Below, in pieces: positions 1 to 10,965 of a DNA stretch of 58,185 nt. This stretch comes from Mycoemilia scoparia (lineage: Eukaryota; Kickxellomycota; Kickxellomycetes; Kickxellales; Kickxellaceae), in assembly GCA_027575805.1 (NCBI GenBank), contig JANBPU010000102.1, positions 1 through 58,185 on the forward strand, written 5' to 3'. The number at the start of each line of letters is the position of its first letter. Positions within the stretch are counted from its first letter, which is position 1. Made by a program: the position numbers and the translations under genes. The notes below the pieces were generated by a model. That model saw only the letters and a program-made list of their open reading frames with translations. It had not been told where the DNA came from and searched no databases.

Positions 1-160
1 ATCGACTTGACAGCAATACATATAAAATTAATGTGTATATATAAATATCATTTTTAAAGGAAAGCCACATAAACTTGATGAATAGGGAGGAAATTATAGG
101 ATTTGAAAAAACTAGTAATGGTAGTAGTAAAGATGGTCTATACAAATACTAAAAGTCAAA

Positions 161-277
161 ATGGGTAGTTATTTTTGAAGGGTGAAAGTTTACTAGTAAA
201 GCTGGACATCCATTTGGCTGTGTTTGCCCCTATAATCGCAGGCCACCAAAATTTACCCTTCAAAAATAACTACCCAT
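161..277. mobile_element. MITE-like palindromic element, copy 1
   Basis: This is the cleanest copy of a short inverted-repeat family found through the window. The first 23 bases (beginning ATGGGTAGTTATTTTTGAAG) are matched perfectly by their reverse complement at the right end. The interior carries the family core CATTTGGCTGTGTTTGCCCC followed by TATAATC. It has no coding capacity. It lies about 70 bp beyond the stop codon of the minus-strand OB-fold gene. The superfamily is unknown; other copies suggest a TA target duplication, as in Tc1/mariner-type MITEs. Confidence 0.8.
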
Positions 278-347
278 ATATTGAATAAATATAATATTAC
301 ATTAACACAAAAAAAACAAGCAAATGAAAATGAAATAAAAATGCTGA

Positions 348-1880
348 TTATGTAAAGGGTGTTTGTGGAATACTGATGTTGTCAACATCTTCAAATGATT
401 CAGGCGTGTTTTTAGTATTAGAACCCGAAGAACTTGCCGACATCAAATGAAATGGGGTGCTTGGGACTTTACTGATAGTGTATCCTGGCGTTTCAGGAGT
501 TGGTTGCGGAGAACTAGATCTGTGTCGCGATGAGCTGCTACTAACGGAAAATGCATTCATTGGCGTTTCAGGAATTACTTGTGGTGATGCTGATGATGAT
601 TTTCTGGGTAATCTTTTATTGAATGAATTCATTGGAGTTTCTGGAATTAGAAAAATTCCTTTCGATTTATCTTCATTATTAAGTGGAGGGCCATTTCTAG
701 CCTGTACTTTATTTGTTCTGGCTAGCAGTGGTGTATAAGGTCGAAGTAGGTGGTTTGGTGTTGGTGGAATGTCGTATTTCTTCTTTTTAGCCGAAGGAGG
801 AACAATGCGTCTATGAGAAACTGGTGTCCCAGGGATACTGATTGGGCTGGATTTAACGAGAGATGACATGGGTGTATTGGGGCTGTTATTGCTTTCTAGT
901 ATATTGTCCATCAAAGTGTTGCTGTATGAAGGCGTTGTGGTGCTGGCTCTATTTATGTATTCATTTTGTGTGAGGCCGATTAGATCGAAGGATGCAGGAA
1001 AACTACATTGAATTGAATATACATCCTCATCCTCTGGATATTCTGGATCGCTTTGTAAATCTGGGATGAGGTTGGAATATATCTGCTTTGAAATTTCGGT
1101 GTTTTTACACCCCTGTGGCTTCAAGTATGGCAGAAGTTGGTCTAATGTAGATGAACTCGGCATGTTTTGACTAGCTATATTGTCCCTCGTATCTTTGATA
1201 TGGCTTTTCTTGACTGGTTGATTCTGATTTATGATACCAATGTTGTTACCGGAGTCTAAATATACAAGATCGGCCGCAACATAGTGATCATTAGGTCTGC
1301 TCTTTGCTGATTTATAGCCTAGACAGCACTCAGTAGAAGTGGGAAATGCAATGGGCTTAGCATAGGTTGTCATTATAGTCTGTAAAATATTCTTTGGGTT
1401 ATGTCGTTTCCAACTTGTGGCCTTAAATGCCAAGAACATACCCTTCTTTCGATATTGTTGATTACTACGCAGATTTTTCTTATATTTGTCCTCTTCAAGC
1501 CTCATTGAAAAATGTTCTCCCAAAAAGTAATCCTTAACCCTGTGCCATATATTCAAATTCGAGTTCTGATTGTATACCCATTCCGCCCATTTTTGTGCTG
1601 TACATCCAAACGTATCGTTTAGTGCTGCACCAAATGTAACCACCTCAGCTGTTTGTCCTTTATAGTTTATTAGGAATCGGAGCCGGTATCGCCATTGGAC
1701 ATTGCTATTAACTGATCCGCGCCAACCGCACGAATTGCAACTCCATTCTCCTGGACTGGCACCTATGCTATAATTCCTTGATGTTGCTTTTCGAGAACAA
1801 ACTGGACAGCTTGCAAATGTACAAGCTAAAACCGGATCAGCATGGGATGACATTACATTAATCACCCTAAACACATGCAT
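348..1880 (-). CDS. DDIAS/noxin-like OB-fold zinc-ribbon protein
   Basis: A single-exon ORF of 510 aa. Residues ~15-100 resemble the N-terminal domain of animal DDIAS (noxin), which is related to the C-terminal OB fold of the large RPA subunit. A CPVC pair and a CNSC pair about 20 residues apart form a likely zinc ribbon, followed by WRYRLRFLINY and a VTFGAALNDTFGCTA segment that parallels the family's VTVFG...FFGLTA signature. The rest is low-complexity. The C-terminal third has seven proline-threonine motifs, including IPETPMNSF, IPETPMNAF, TPETPGYT, VPSTPFH and the terminal IPQTPFT, all minimal S/T-P kinase sites. The start could also be Met10 (MSSHADP), at base 1853. In animals DDIAS is linked to DNA-damage survival; single-stranded DNA binding here is inferred from the fold. 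The family call rests on motif similarity seen by eye. Confidence 0.62.
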   Translation of the reverse strand: MHVFRVINVMSSHADPVLACTFASCPVCSRKATSRNYSIGASPGEWSCNSCGWRGSVNSNVQWRYRLRFLINYKGQTAEVVTFGAALNDTFGCTAQKWAEWVYNQNSNLNIWHRVKDYFLGEHFSMRLEEDKYKKNLRSNQQYRKKGMFLAFKATSWKRHNPKNILQTIMTTYAKPIAFPTSTECCLGYKSAKSRPNDHYVAADLVYLDSGNNIGIINQNQPVKKSHIKDTRDNIASQNMPSSSTLDQLLPYLKPQGCKNTEISKQIYSNLIPDLQSDPEYPEDEDVYSIQCSFPASFDLIGLTQNEYINRASTTTPSYSNTLMDNILESNNSPNTPMSSLVKSSPISIPGTPVSHRRIVPPSAKKKKYDIPPTPNHLLRPYTPLLARTNKVQARNGPPLNNEDKSKGIFLIPETPMNSFNKRLPRKSSSASPQVIPETPMNAFSVSSSSSRHRSSSPQPTPETPGYTISKVPSTPFHLMSASSSGSNTKNTPESFEDVDNISIPQTPFT

Positions 1881-3548
1881 AGCTGGTCATTGTGTATAAG
1901 TGCAGATATTCCCGGGTAAAAATTATATACAGGGTATTTAAAAAGTACCAATTAAAAGAATGTGTCGGGCGTGTGTCAAAAATTATAAGGTAAAGTCTTT
2001 TTGTAGAGTATGCCTGGAGCGGAACTGTTATGGGGGTTAGATGATTTTTAATAAAATTGGGTGCTCCTCTCTATCTATCTCTCTCTCTCCGTTTAAAGCT
2101 TTGAATGCATGACCCTGCATTATACATTTGTTCAGGGTTCATTATTGCTTCCTTAGTTTATATACAGTGTTTGATCATATGCAAGTATATAAATGGCAGG
2201 TTCTCCACCAAAAGGGTACTAGTATATTCCCTGCAAATCAACCCATAGCCCATATGTTTAAGCTGGCGTCTCAGCGATGATTGGCTAGCGTCCAAGGAAA
2301 TACTCTAGTATCCTTCTAGAGGAGACTGCTACTCTGCCAAATTTATAAGCCCTATCAAGTGAACTCAATATTTATTGCGCCATCTATGGTGTAGTAGTCA
2401 TTGTTAATGGAAGAGTCGTATGCACACACATGTCACGCGAACCTTATATGCCCCAAAATTTTGGCGAAATATACTTGTGAGAAATTCAAGCTGTTTTATA
2501 TTTTCTACTTCTAAGGCTTGTCGAGTGGTCTTTTGGTTGGACACACCTGGGTGGTAGCCTACATATTTTCCCATAGCCAACCCGTTTATCCAAGACGAAA
2601 AAGGCAGAAACTAGAGGCCAAAATCCCACTTTATAGTGAATGAAATGTTACATTAGTCGCACATGCTAAAATTAGATGAAAAATAACAAACACAAAGGAG
2701 TTGTGGAAATATAGATTATAGGAGGAAAGATCTATTAATAGATAATATTGCTCAGGATCAGCTTCCAGTTGGAATTCCAGAGCTTGAGACGCTTGTACTG
2801 TGTTGCTATACTACTTGGTATAGTATATGTGATAGGCAAAGACAAGTTTCAAAAACATTTAAAGTAGATGGTTTAAAATACTTGTTGGCCTTTATTTATG
2901 TCAGGGTGTTTTTACTTGGTAATGATTTTTGAAGAGTATCCTTTGGCGGCCAATGATGATAGGGGCAAACACAGCCAAACGAGTGACCAACCCTTCAAAA
3001 TAACCTCCCACTAGGCCAAAAGAAGATATTTGGGCGCAACTTATCTCCTTGTTGTCGTTTTTCTAGAATAAGAACAAAGACTAGAACCTAGATCATCTCC
3101 TTAATTTATAAAATTTCGTATACTTTTGTGCAGGAAAGAAGCCAGATCTATTGGTCTGACCTTCTACTAAAGCACAGCCTTCTACGCACACACACATATA
3201 TTTTTAGATCATCTCCTGCAAAAGGATGTTGAATGTCAACAATTGCTTCTTGTGTTGTGTTGCTGCTGTGTATTGGAAACTGCCATGCAGCAAACCTGCT
3301 ATTAAAAGCACAGGAAAATGGTGCCTTTCAAACAATAGGCCTGCGGCCCTAGGATATTGGAAAATTAAAGCATCCTGGGCCATTTTAGCCATGGGTCGTG
3401 TCATCAGATATTTTACCTATCTTGTTCTCTTAATTATTTACAAACTTTCCTTTTTTGCTACTAATATATTTGACACTCTGTGCTTTTGCACTCTTTCATT
3501 TTTCTTTTCTCATAAACGCCGACTGTTCATAATAATAGTAGTATTATA
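1881..3548. other. intergenic region, divergent promoters
   Basis: This stretch separates the minus-strand OB-fold gene from the plus-strand RhoGEF gene, so it should hold both promoters. It contains a short CT-rich run near 2072-2092 and one diverged palindromic element (2917-3010). ORFs here are short, overlapping and without recognisable domains. No tRNA was seen. Confidence 0.5.
2917..3010. mobile_element. MITE-like palindromic element, diverged copy 2
   Basis: This copy is in the opposite orientation to the one at 161-277. It keeps the core GATAGGGGCAAACACAGCCA and recognisable ends (ATGATTTTTGAAG on the left, CCCTTCAAAATAAC on the right). Several substitutions and a shorter interior suggest an older insertion. 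Confidence 0.6.
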
Positions 3549-6500
3549 ATGGCTACCGAGAAGGGTCTGGCTAGACACCCACCTCAACTCACCCTGGCAA
3601 CTGGTGTTAAGAATGCTGCTGGGATATCTTGGGGCCCAGACACCAACAGAACAACAGCAACAACAAATACAACGACCGCTGCTAATGGCGGGGTTGGTCG
3701 GCAAAAAAGGGCCATGTCATCAGATTTTGTCCGGGGAAACTCAGTATCCAACAGCACTGAAGCGACCCTTGTGCCTGGAAAGGGTTTGTATAGAGGAAGA
3801 AAAAGTGAGAGCTCATCCTACTCAAGGCCCTCTCGCTCATCAATTTCAAGAAACCAAAAAAATCCAACTTCGCCAAAAGAGCGGGGCTTTAGACTTCAAC
3901 CACGAAGCCCAGAAGATGACTATGGGCCAGGTGACAACCCAATAACAAAGTCCATCGAGTTAACAGGGAAAGCCACAGTCGACTCCTTTAGGAAGAGCAA
4001 AGGCTGCATACCATATGATACGGAGGTTGTGAGGGCCAAAAAGAGCAGCCTCCCCTCTATTCCAGTATCATTTTTCTTTGGCCATCCATACATACAAGTC
4101 TTGGACCTATCACATAACAATATAACAGTTCTTCCTGAAGCTGTTGCTCGGCTTGATCAGCTTAGGCGACTTCATTTACAACACAACCAGCTTAGGGAGC
4201 TGCCCGCTTCGCTGACCACGCTTAGAAACCTCGAGTTATTAACGGTTTCTGATAACAATCTAGTCACTTTAGGTAAGCCAACATCTGCACTTATTACGCT
4301 GCCTTTCTATCATAGATAGTAACCAAAAATGGGCTGTTACACAGAATATTGCAATCTTTCTACAGAGAACACACATCTGATTTAATTTAAATTTTGATAA
4401 AACAGATAGCTCTATTGGGCAGCTAGAACGACTTGAGATCCTTGATATCAGCAACAACTTGCTAACAACAATTCCCACCAGCTTGGGATTCCTGGTGCAT
4501 ACACTGTCCATATTTCTTGTCGATGGGAACCCATTTGATAAGTACATGGTCGAAGTGCTCAAGCCCATTTTCACCAAACCATACAAGCGTGAAGGCTCAT
4601 TTTTTGGTTTGACCTTGCGTCGTAAATCAAGCCCACTACCAATGCGCGGGGCATCTTTCCAGCCAGCAAAAAACAATGAAACTTCAAATCCACCCAAGAG
4701 TGCTGGTGTTGTCTCCGACCCTGTAGCTGCCAAACTAGGTGGTAAAGGAGGAGTGAAAGGCAAACTTTCAGGTCTGTTCTGGAGGAGATCCAAACCTAAG
4801 GGCATCAGCGGCAACAATGAGTCAACATCATCAATTACAAATGATGGGTTGGGCACAACTCCAACTATTCAGGAAATTCCCGAGAATGGCAGGGCATCTG
4901 ATAGAATGGATCTTCCGGATGAAGCAAGAGATAGTGTCGAGCTCCAGAAAAATGACAGCATAAAAAGAAATTACAATTCGCGTGATATATATTCAGTCGA
5001 AAAGTTAGGATATCTGGATTTGAGATCATCGGTGTTGGACAAGGCCTTTACGCCTGAGCAACTCCTGGTCCTCGGGAATATCGAATCGGCACCATCGTCA
5101 CCAAAGACCAATGCTGGGATACCAGAGGACAGTAAATGTGGTGGCAATGGCCTCGACAAGGTGCCGATGCTCAACGAGAATGTTAGTGCAAATGGCGAAG
5201 ACGATGAAAGTAGTGGTGATGATGTGGATGGTGGAGATGGCGTTAATGCAGGATCCAGCGAAGATACAATCAGCTCATGTGTGGTTGAACCGAAATCTCC
5301 TGAAGTCAACGATAGAATTACTTTTGTTGGGGATAATGATGCTGCCAAAGGTGACTCTCATGACGAGATTATCGAGATAAGCAATGGCAGTTCTGCACAA
5401 CGGCCCAACAATCCAAATGGTAATAGCAATGACGGAAAAATCAAAACGACGGTAGCCAAAGGACCAAACACTTCCTCGGTTTATTCCAATGGCGTGAAGA
5501 GTCGCATGTCTATTACTAGTGGGGCAAGCAGTACCAAGTTCTCATCCGACACATCGAAATCTGGGGGCAAGAGGCGAGCCCGGAATTCAAACCTTCCACT
5601 CCCCCCAGCACAACAATCCCCGCAGTTAGCTACAGCACTATACACATTACACGACATGTGGGATGTGGATCCTAAAAATTCGGAACATGATCAAGTCAAA
5701 TTACTAACAGGCTATATAGTTGCTCGCTACATGGAGGATAAGCCACAGGATATCAGTGAGCATACACAAAAGTTTAAAAGCAGGCCTGAAGAGCGCGACC
5801 AGGCAGTGTTGGAAGTTATCGTGTCAGAGTTTACCTACATAGGCATAATGCGTGACTTGATTACGTGCTATTTGATTCCCATGAGAGAGCAGCATGTTCT
5901 AAGCGAAAAGGAGCTGAATGTCCTCTTTGGAAACCTCGAGACCATCTATGCTTTCCATATAAACCACCTGCATCCTGCTCTCCTTGAATGCCTGGAGTCG
6001 GCAGGGATTGATAGCGACGTTAAGAACTACAACATCAAGTTAAGAGATGGTGCCAAAGAAGGATCAGCCCAAATTGGACATGTATTTGTAAAGTTTGCTC
6101 CAATTTTCAAGCTCTATGCGCTATATTCGACCAACTACAAGAAAGCAATTGAAGTGTTCAGCGAAATAGAAACCAGGCGCAGCTGGTCAAATTTCATTAA
6201 ATGGCAACGGAAAAATAAGCCACTAAGTAACAGAACAACCGATTTTAAGGATAAGCTTGTCAAGCCAATTCAAAGAATCCCAAATTACCTGTTATACATT
6301 CGTCGTGTTCTAAGCCTAACTCCGCCAGACCATCCCGATCATGACAATCTACGCCAAGCTCTACTTGAGATCACCAAACAGGGGAGCATTGTAAATAGCA
6401 AGCAGGGACTTGCTGAAGAGCGCCAAGAACTTTACAAGCTGCAACACAAAATCAAGGGCTCACAAGTAATTCCATTGATTTCTCCTTATCGAAAATTCCT

Positions 6501-6936
6501 CCGGATTGCCAAGTTTAGGCTGCACCTGTATATTGAACCGGTTGATGTTCCCAATGTTGCCCCACTTACCCGAAACTACAATGTTACTCGGAATTTTAGA
6601 AAGAGCAGCATGGATGGCTCAAGGATGTCAATATCCAATGACCTGGTTGAACAGCCCCAACAAGAGACGGTGCTTCCAAAGGTGCGCAGATATGGGCCGG
6701 ATATTGTCTACACATATTATCTGTTCAATGATCTAATAGTTGAATGTACCTGTGTTATGGACAATGAATTAACATTTAACCGGGCATATCGACTGACCAA
6801 CAGAATTCTTGCCGCTGTTGTTACTCCAAACAAGTGTTTGCGAGTTGTTCATGAGTCTGGGATTATATATTTACAAGGTCCAAGTAAGCATTTAATTGAG
6901 TGGGCTCATGATATCAACAAGCGGTTGTATGTATAA
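3549..6936 (+). CDS. leucine-rich repeat RhoGEF (DH-PH) protein
   Basis: Two exons, 3549-4272 and 4406-6936, join across a 133-bp GT-AG intron that interrupts the LRR; the product is 1084 aa. The N-terminal ~175 residues are Ser/Arg-rich and probably disordered. Residues ~178-290 hold leucine-rich repeats (VLDLSHNNITVLP, LRRLHLQHNQLRELP, LEILDISNNLLTTIP). A polar acidic linker follows, with DDESSGDDVDGGDG inside. Residues ~700-905 are a Dbl-homology domain: an ERDQAVLEVIVSEFTYI start, LVKPIQRIPNYLLYIRRVL as the conserved late helix, and ALLEITKQGSIVN. A PH-like domain closes the protein (YLFNDLIVECTC near its centre). It should act as a GDP/GTP exchange factor for a Rho-family GTPase in polarity or cytoskeleton control, with the LRR as a likely targeting or docking module. 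The DH call is strong; the target GTPase is unknown. Confidence 0.88.
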
Positions 6937-7357
6937 TTTTAACCAAATAATTGCTATGTACCAACCATCATCATCATCATTGATTTTAATTTTCTAATTT
7001 TTTCCCTTCATTTTTCTAATGAGTATTATACTAATTTTCCGTTATTTATTTAATTGTTTATCTGCATTTATTTTTTTTGGGGAGTTTAGATTTTAACAAC
7101 AACCTTTTATTTTTTAGGCATTAGCTTTAAACATGTCTTGATTTACCATTTTTCTTTTTCTAAATTTTAAAATAAAAGAATGTTTAAATCTGTAGTTACC
7201 CTCCTCCCCATAACATAAATTCTTCCTACCATAATACTATTTGTTGGGAAAATGTGGCTTTATAAGTGGATTTGATTTGATGGATCTCATCATTGAAGAT
7301 TGTGCCTAATTACGAAAAGCCAATGGAGACATTTATTTAACAAATATTGTAATTAGA
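6937..7357 (+). other. AT-rich intergenic spacer
   Basis: Between the RhoGEF stop and the WDR53-like start. It is T-rich, with a short CAT repeat near 6968, and should contain the 3' end of one gene and the promoter of the next. Nothing else was seen. Confidence 0.5.
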
Positions 7358-9087
7358 ATGGAGGTATGTTTGGAAGCAATAATACTTTTTTGACATTTTT
7401 TTTGAATGTAATGAAAATTGCAATAAATGGTGCATTGTTTTTATGTCTTGATTAGCGAGTTGCAAAATTGAGTGGCCATGACAGTTATGTAACCGGGCTG
7501 GATCTAAGGGAGGATGGTGGAGATAGATTATTAGCTTCTCTATCAGGTAAGAACCAATATACTAAGAGCAATTATAATATTTGCCAGCTGGCTCTATAGT
7601 GCAATAGAGATGGATTAATGCCATTATGCTGGTTATAGATGACACTGATCCTACGTTAAAACTCTGGGATCTAAATCAAAACAAGCAGATAAGTTCAATC
7701 AACGGCCTTGGAAAAGAAGTATGTCATCTATGTTTATATAGTATTAAATATATAGATGCCCATCTCTGGATTCACATTTTACGCCATTATTTAATTATAG
7801 GCAACGAGTGTAAAGTTTTCAAAATGCGGAAATGATGTATTGGTTGCCAGCAACAATAAAATCTTTCGGTTTGATCTTCGCAAGATATCCAGTTCCGAGT
7901 CAAGCTCAAACACTGCCAAGGACCAATCGCTCCAAATTTACGAGTTTTCTGGCTCGACCATAGAAAGTATTGATGTGAATACAAATAGCCATCTTGGGCT
8001 TATTAATGATGATGGCGAAGTTCATGTCATTGATTTAAAAACAACAAAAAAATACACCATGGATACTAGCGATATACATGGCAATGTAAGATTATTGAAA
8101 TGTTAGGTAGGCAAATGGTTACATTTGTAATGGTCTTTAACTGGAATTGGTTATTTATTACTACTTAACATAGATTGGTTCGAAAGTGAAGTTTATTGAT
8201 AACAAACCAGACAAAAGTATGAACAATATTGTTATCAATGCACGAAAGCCAACTCCAAATTATACAAAACTAAAGTGTTTGACGATTTAATTTCATAATG
8301 ATAGTATGGAGTACAGGATTCGATTGCATTGCCAAACTATGGAACTATCAAAATCGCAGCATAATAAAATCCTTTTCCACAGGTAATTAATTAATGTAAC
8401 TATTGGAAATCAATAAAAGACTATGTCTATATTTACTTTAAATGACCTAGAAGTTCCATATCAAATAGGCATAAATGAAGGAGAGGGAGGTCAAATTTTG
8501 AACCCACCATTTCCAAACTCTTTAGAAATTACCAAAGATGGAGAGTCTGCACTGCTAGCTCTTGGTGATGGCAGCATACAAGTACTAAATACATTTAGAT
8601 CGGAAAGCAAAAAGAAAAAGAAGGCAAGATGGCAGTCAGTTCGTTGGTCTTCGTGTCATGAATATTCAATAAGCAACATGTAAGTACACAATTATAACTA
8701 TATTAAAGTCTTTAAACCAAAGTTTTGACTTTGTTACATGGATTCCCTGTTTATATATATATGCTGTTCTATAGAGAATGCAGTAAATTTCATGAAAACT
8801 TGGTCGTTACTAGTGGACTGGATGGTCAAATAACACTTTGGGATAAAGTTGGGCTTGTTGATGCGCCTAAACCCTACAAAGAGGACATTGTAGCTCTTGC
8901 GGAGCCCGAATTTGTTGTTTCCTCATACAGGTCTCCCAACTGCGAACAAATAAATACAATGATTACTGGCAGTGACTCTGCAAGGACAGCAATAATATAT
9001 TCTGGCAGCAACAAAACTACTAAAGGCTATGTCAATGATAGTGATGTACGTCTAGGGGATATCTATGTTTGTACAATCAAATCTTGA
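7358..9087 (+). CDS. WDR53: WDR53-like WD40 protein (candidate DDB1-CUL4 factor)
   Basis: Eight exons were reconstructed from GT-AG borders and frame: 7358-7363, 7456-7546, 7639-7718, 7801-8085, 8174-8216, 8305-8382, 8451-8679 and 8775-9087. They give 374 aa; human WDR53 has 358. The first exon encodes only Met-Glu. WD repeats are visible as LSGHDSYVTGLDL, TLKLWDLNQNKQ, KIFRFDLRK, STGFDCIAKLWNY and TSGLDGQITLWDK. The segment ILNPPFPNSLEITKDGES matches the WDR53-specific stretch that follows QLLNP in the human protein, and the C-terminal part resembles its last blade. In animals WDR53 is listed among DDB1-CUL4-associated factors. The FDLR in exon 4 sits where such factors carry a WDxR-type DDB1-contact motif. 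The substrate is unknown. Exon 7's acceptor (8450) is the least certain border. Confidence 0.75.
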
Positions 9088-9332
9088 TTTTTATAAAGCG
9101 TGGTTATTTTCAAATAAAATCATTCATTTCCTTTAACAGCTGACTATATTATTAAAGGCAACGCGAAAATAAGAATAAATCTAATATAATTTGGTCATAA
9201 AAAATCTAAACAAGAAAGCTTTTAACAATAATTTAAGACTTGAAATATAAATATGCTTCTAACAGCAATCTACAATATCTTTGAGATGGCAATTTTTATT
9301 AATTATCAAAATCGAACCACTGTGTTTTGGAG

Positions 9333-10376
9333 TTATTTGCTTTTGTTATGAGACTTCGATTCCTTGATCTTTATTAGGTGATAGAGCTGTGTAACTAGTG
9401 GTGCTGCCAATCCTGCAGACTTTGCCATTTCACAAATAAAGCCATTTATAGCATCAATTTCTGTTGGCTGCATTTTTGTTATATCCTGCAACATTGATGC
9501 TCTATTATTTTTTGTATCCCTGATAACTGAAATAACAGCATCCTCAAGCATCTCTGGCTTAAATCTGCAAGCAAGTTTAGGATATTTGGAACTGTATATT
9601 GATGATATCTCTTGGCACAAGTTTTGAATCATATTAAATGCATTTTCAGACTCCAGCAATATTCCGTTCTGGTATTCGACTAGTGCAACTATGGGGTTTA
9701 CAACTGCATTGATGGCTAGCTTCTTCAACAGGCTGTACTCAATCTCATCCGGTGGCATTGCCTTAATATTTAGATTCAAAGATTCCAGATCCTTTATTGT
9801 TGCTCCGATTCTTGGATTATCAATAATCGTTCCTGGAAGTGCTTCTGATGCAATAGCTGCTGATGAAAATCCAGTGTGGTGGACATTAAAGTGGCTGTTG
9901 TTACTGTCTATGGGAACTAAGCAACCATGAGAGGTAGTTGCAAGAACAAATGATGGGATATATGGGAGATTCTTCATCTTTGCGCTATCAATAATCCTTT
10001 GTGCAGTACCCATCCCATTTCCAAAGAATACAACTACGCTTTCTTTTGTCAATCGAGACCATATGCTTTCCACTGCTTCTAAGGTTGAGTATGTCTTGGT
10101 AGCTACTAACAAGGATTCAATGGGCTCGGTATAGTTCTGTTGATCATTTGCTTGTGCCGTTTCAGCCTTAACTCCATTGACAGACCATATTGTCTTATTG
10201 GGTTCTTGAGATGCATAGATATTGGTTACATGAAGAATATTTTTGGCCAATTTGTTGAACACATCAACCTTCTTGTTCGATCGCATCAATAGGGTCACAT
10301 CATGTCCTTGTTTTCGCAAGTGTGCTGCAAATAGTTGACCAATAGCACCAGCACCCAAAATGTGATATCTGCCCAT
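9333..10376 (-). CDS. PAN5: 2-dehydropantoate 2-reductase (ketopantoate reductase)
   Basis: A single exon of 347 aa. It reduces 2-dehydropantoate to pantoate with NADPH, a step towards pantothenate and coenzyme A. The N-terminal Rossmann motif YHILGAGAIGQLFAAHL is typical of the ApbA/PanE family. The family's catalytic-lysine segment appears as LLKKLAINAVVNPIVALVE near residue 225, and the C-terminal helical domain ends in the expected INGFICEMAKSAGLAAPLV. No mitochondrial presequence is obvious. It lies tail-to-tail with the WDR53-like gene, 245 bp from its stop. Confidence 0.93.
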   Translation of the reverse strand: MGRYHILGAGAIGQLFAAHLRKQGHDVTLLMRSNKKVDVFNKLAKNILHVTNIYASQEPNKTIWSVNGVKAETAQANDQQNYTEPIESLLVATKTYSTLEAVESIWSRLTKESVVVFFGNGMGTAQRIIDSAKMKNLPYIPSFVLATTSHGCLVPIDSNNSHFNVHHTGFSSAAIASEALPGTIIDNPRIGATIKDLESLNLNIKAMPPDEIEYSLLKKLAINAVVNPIVALVEYQNGILLESENAFNMIQNLCQEISSIYSSKYPKLACRFKPEMLEDAVISVIRDTKNNRASMLQDITKMQPTEIDAINGFICEMAKSAGLAAPLVTQLYHLIKIKESKSHNKSK

Positions 10377-10965
10377 TATTAAATATAAATGTGTTCAAAA
10401 AGCTAAGATTAATATATAAAATAATGCTCTCAAGCAAGCCAAAGCTTCAAAACTTATCACATTAGTATGGGTCGTCTAGCATGCTATATGGCTTTATTTT
10501 ACAAGTTATTAGGCATGAAATTATTATCAGAGTTATAATAAAAATACATACATATACAAACAAAAGAAATAATAATAAGCGATAGGGTAGCTATTTTTGA
10601 ATAGTGACCATTTACTAATATATGGATCATAATATTTGAAGGGTGACTTTTGGTGGCCACCGATTAAAGGAGAAACTACAGCCAAATGTGTGATCACCAT
10701 TTGTTAGTAGATGGTCACCCTTCAAAAATAATCACCCATATGGATCATAATTTTTGAAGGGTGAATTTTGGGGACCAGTGATTATAGGGGGAATCACAAC
10801 CAAATGGATGTCCAGTTTTACTAGTGAACTTTCACCCTTCAAAAATAACTACCCATATAGTTGAATAAATAGCTTTAAAACTATCAAGCAGAAAGACATC
10901 AAATTATCTTTATTATTGAATAAAATGTTATATATATGTATAGCTAATAGAAAAAACAAAAATAA
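10377..10965. other. intergenic region with a cluster of palindromic elements
   Basis: This spacer lies upstream of the ketopantoate reductase gene and downstream of UTP7. Nearly half of it (10584-10857) is a cluster of MITE-like copies, listed separately. No ORF of note was seen. Confidence 0.55.
10584..10857. mobile_element. tandem cluster of MITE-like elements, copies 3a-3c
   Basis: A truncated left half (10584-10620) is followed by two full-length copies, about 10621-10740 and 10738-10857. Each full copy starts TATGGATCATAA...TTTGAAGGGTGA and ends CACCCTTCAAAAATAA...CCCATA. The two full copies meet at CCCATATGG, as expected if one inserted at the TA bordering the other. Left and right extreme tips differ within a copy (GGATCATAA against GGGTAGTTA), while the inner TTTTTGAAGGGTGA is shared. 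Confidence 0.8.
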
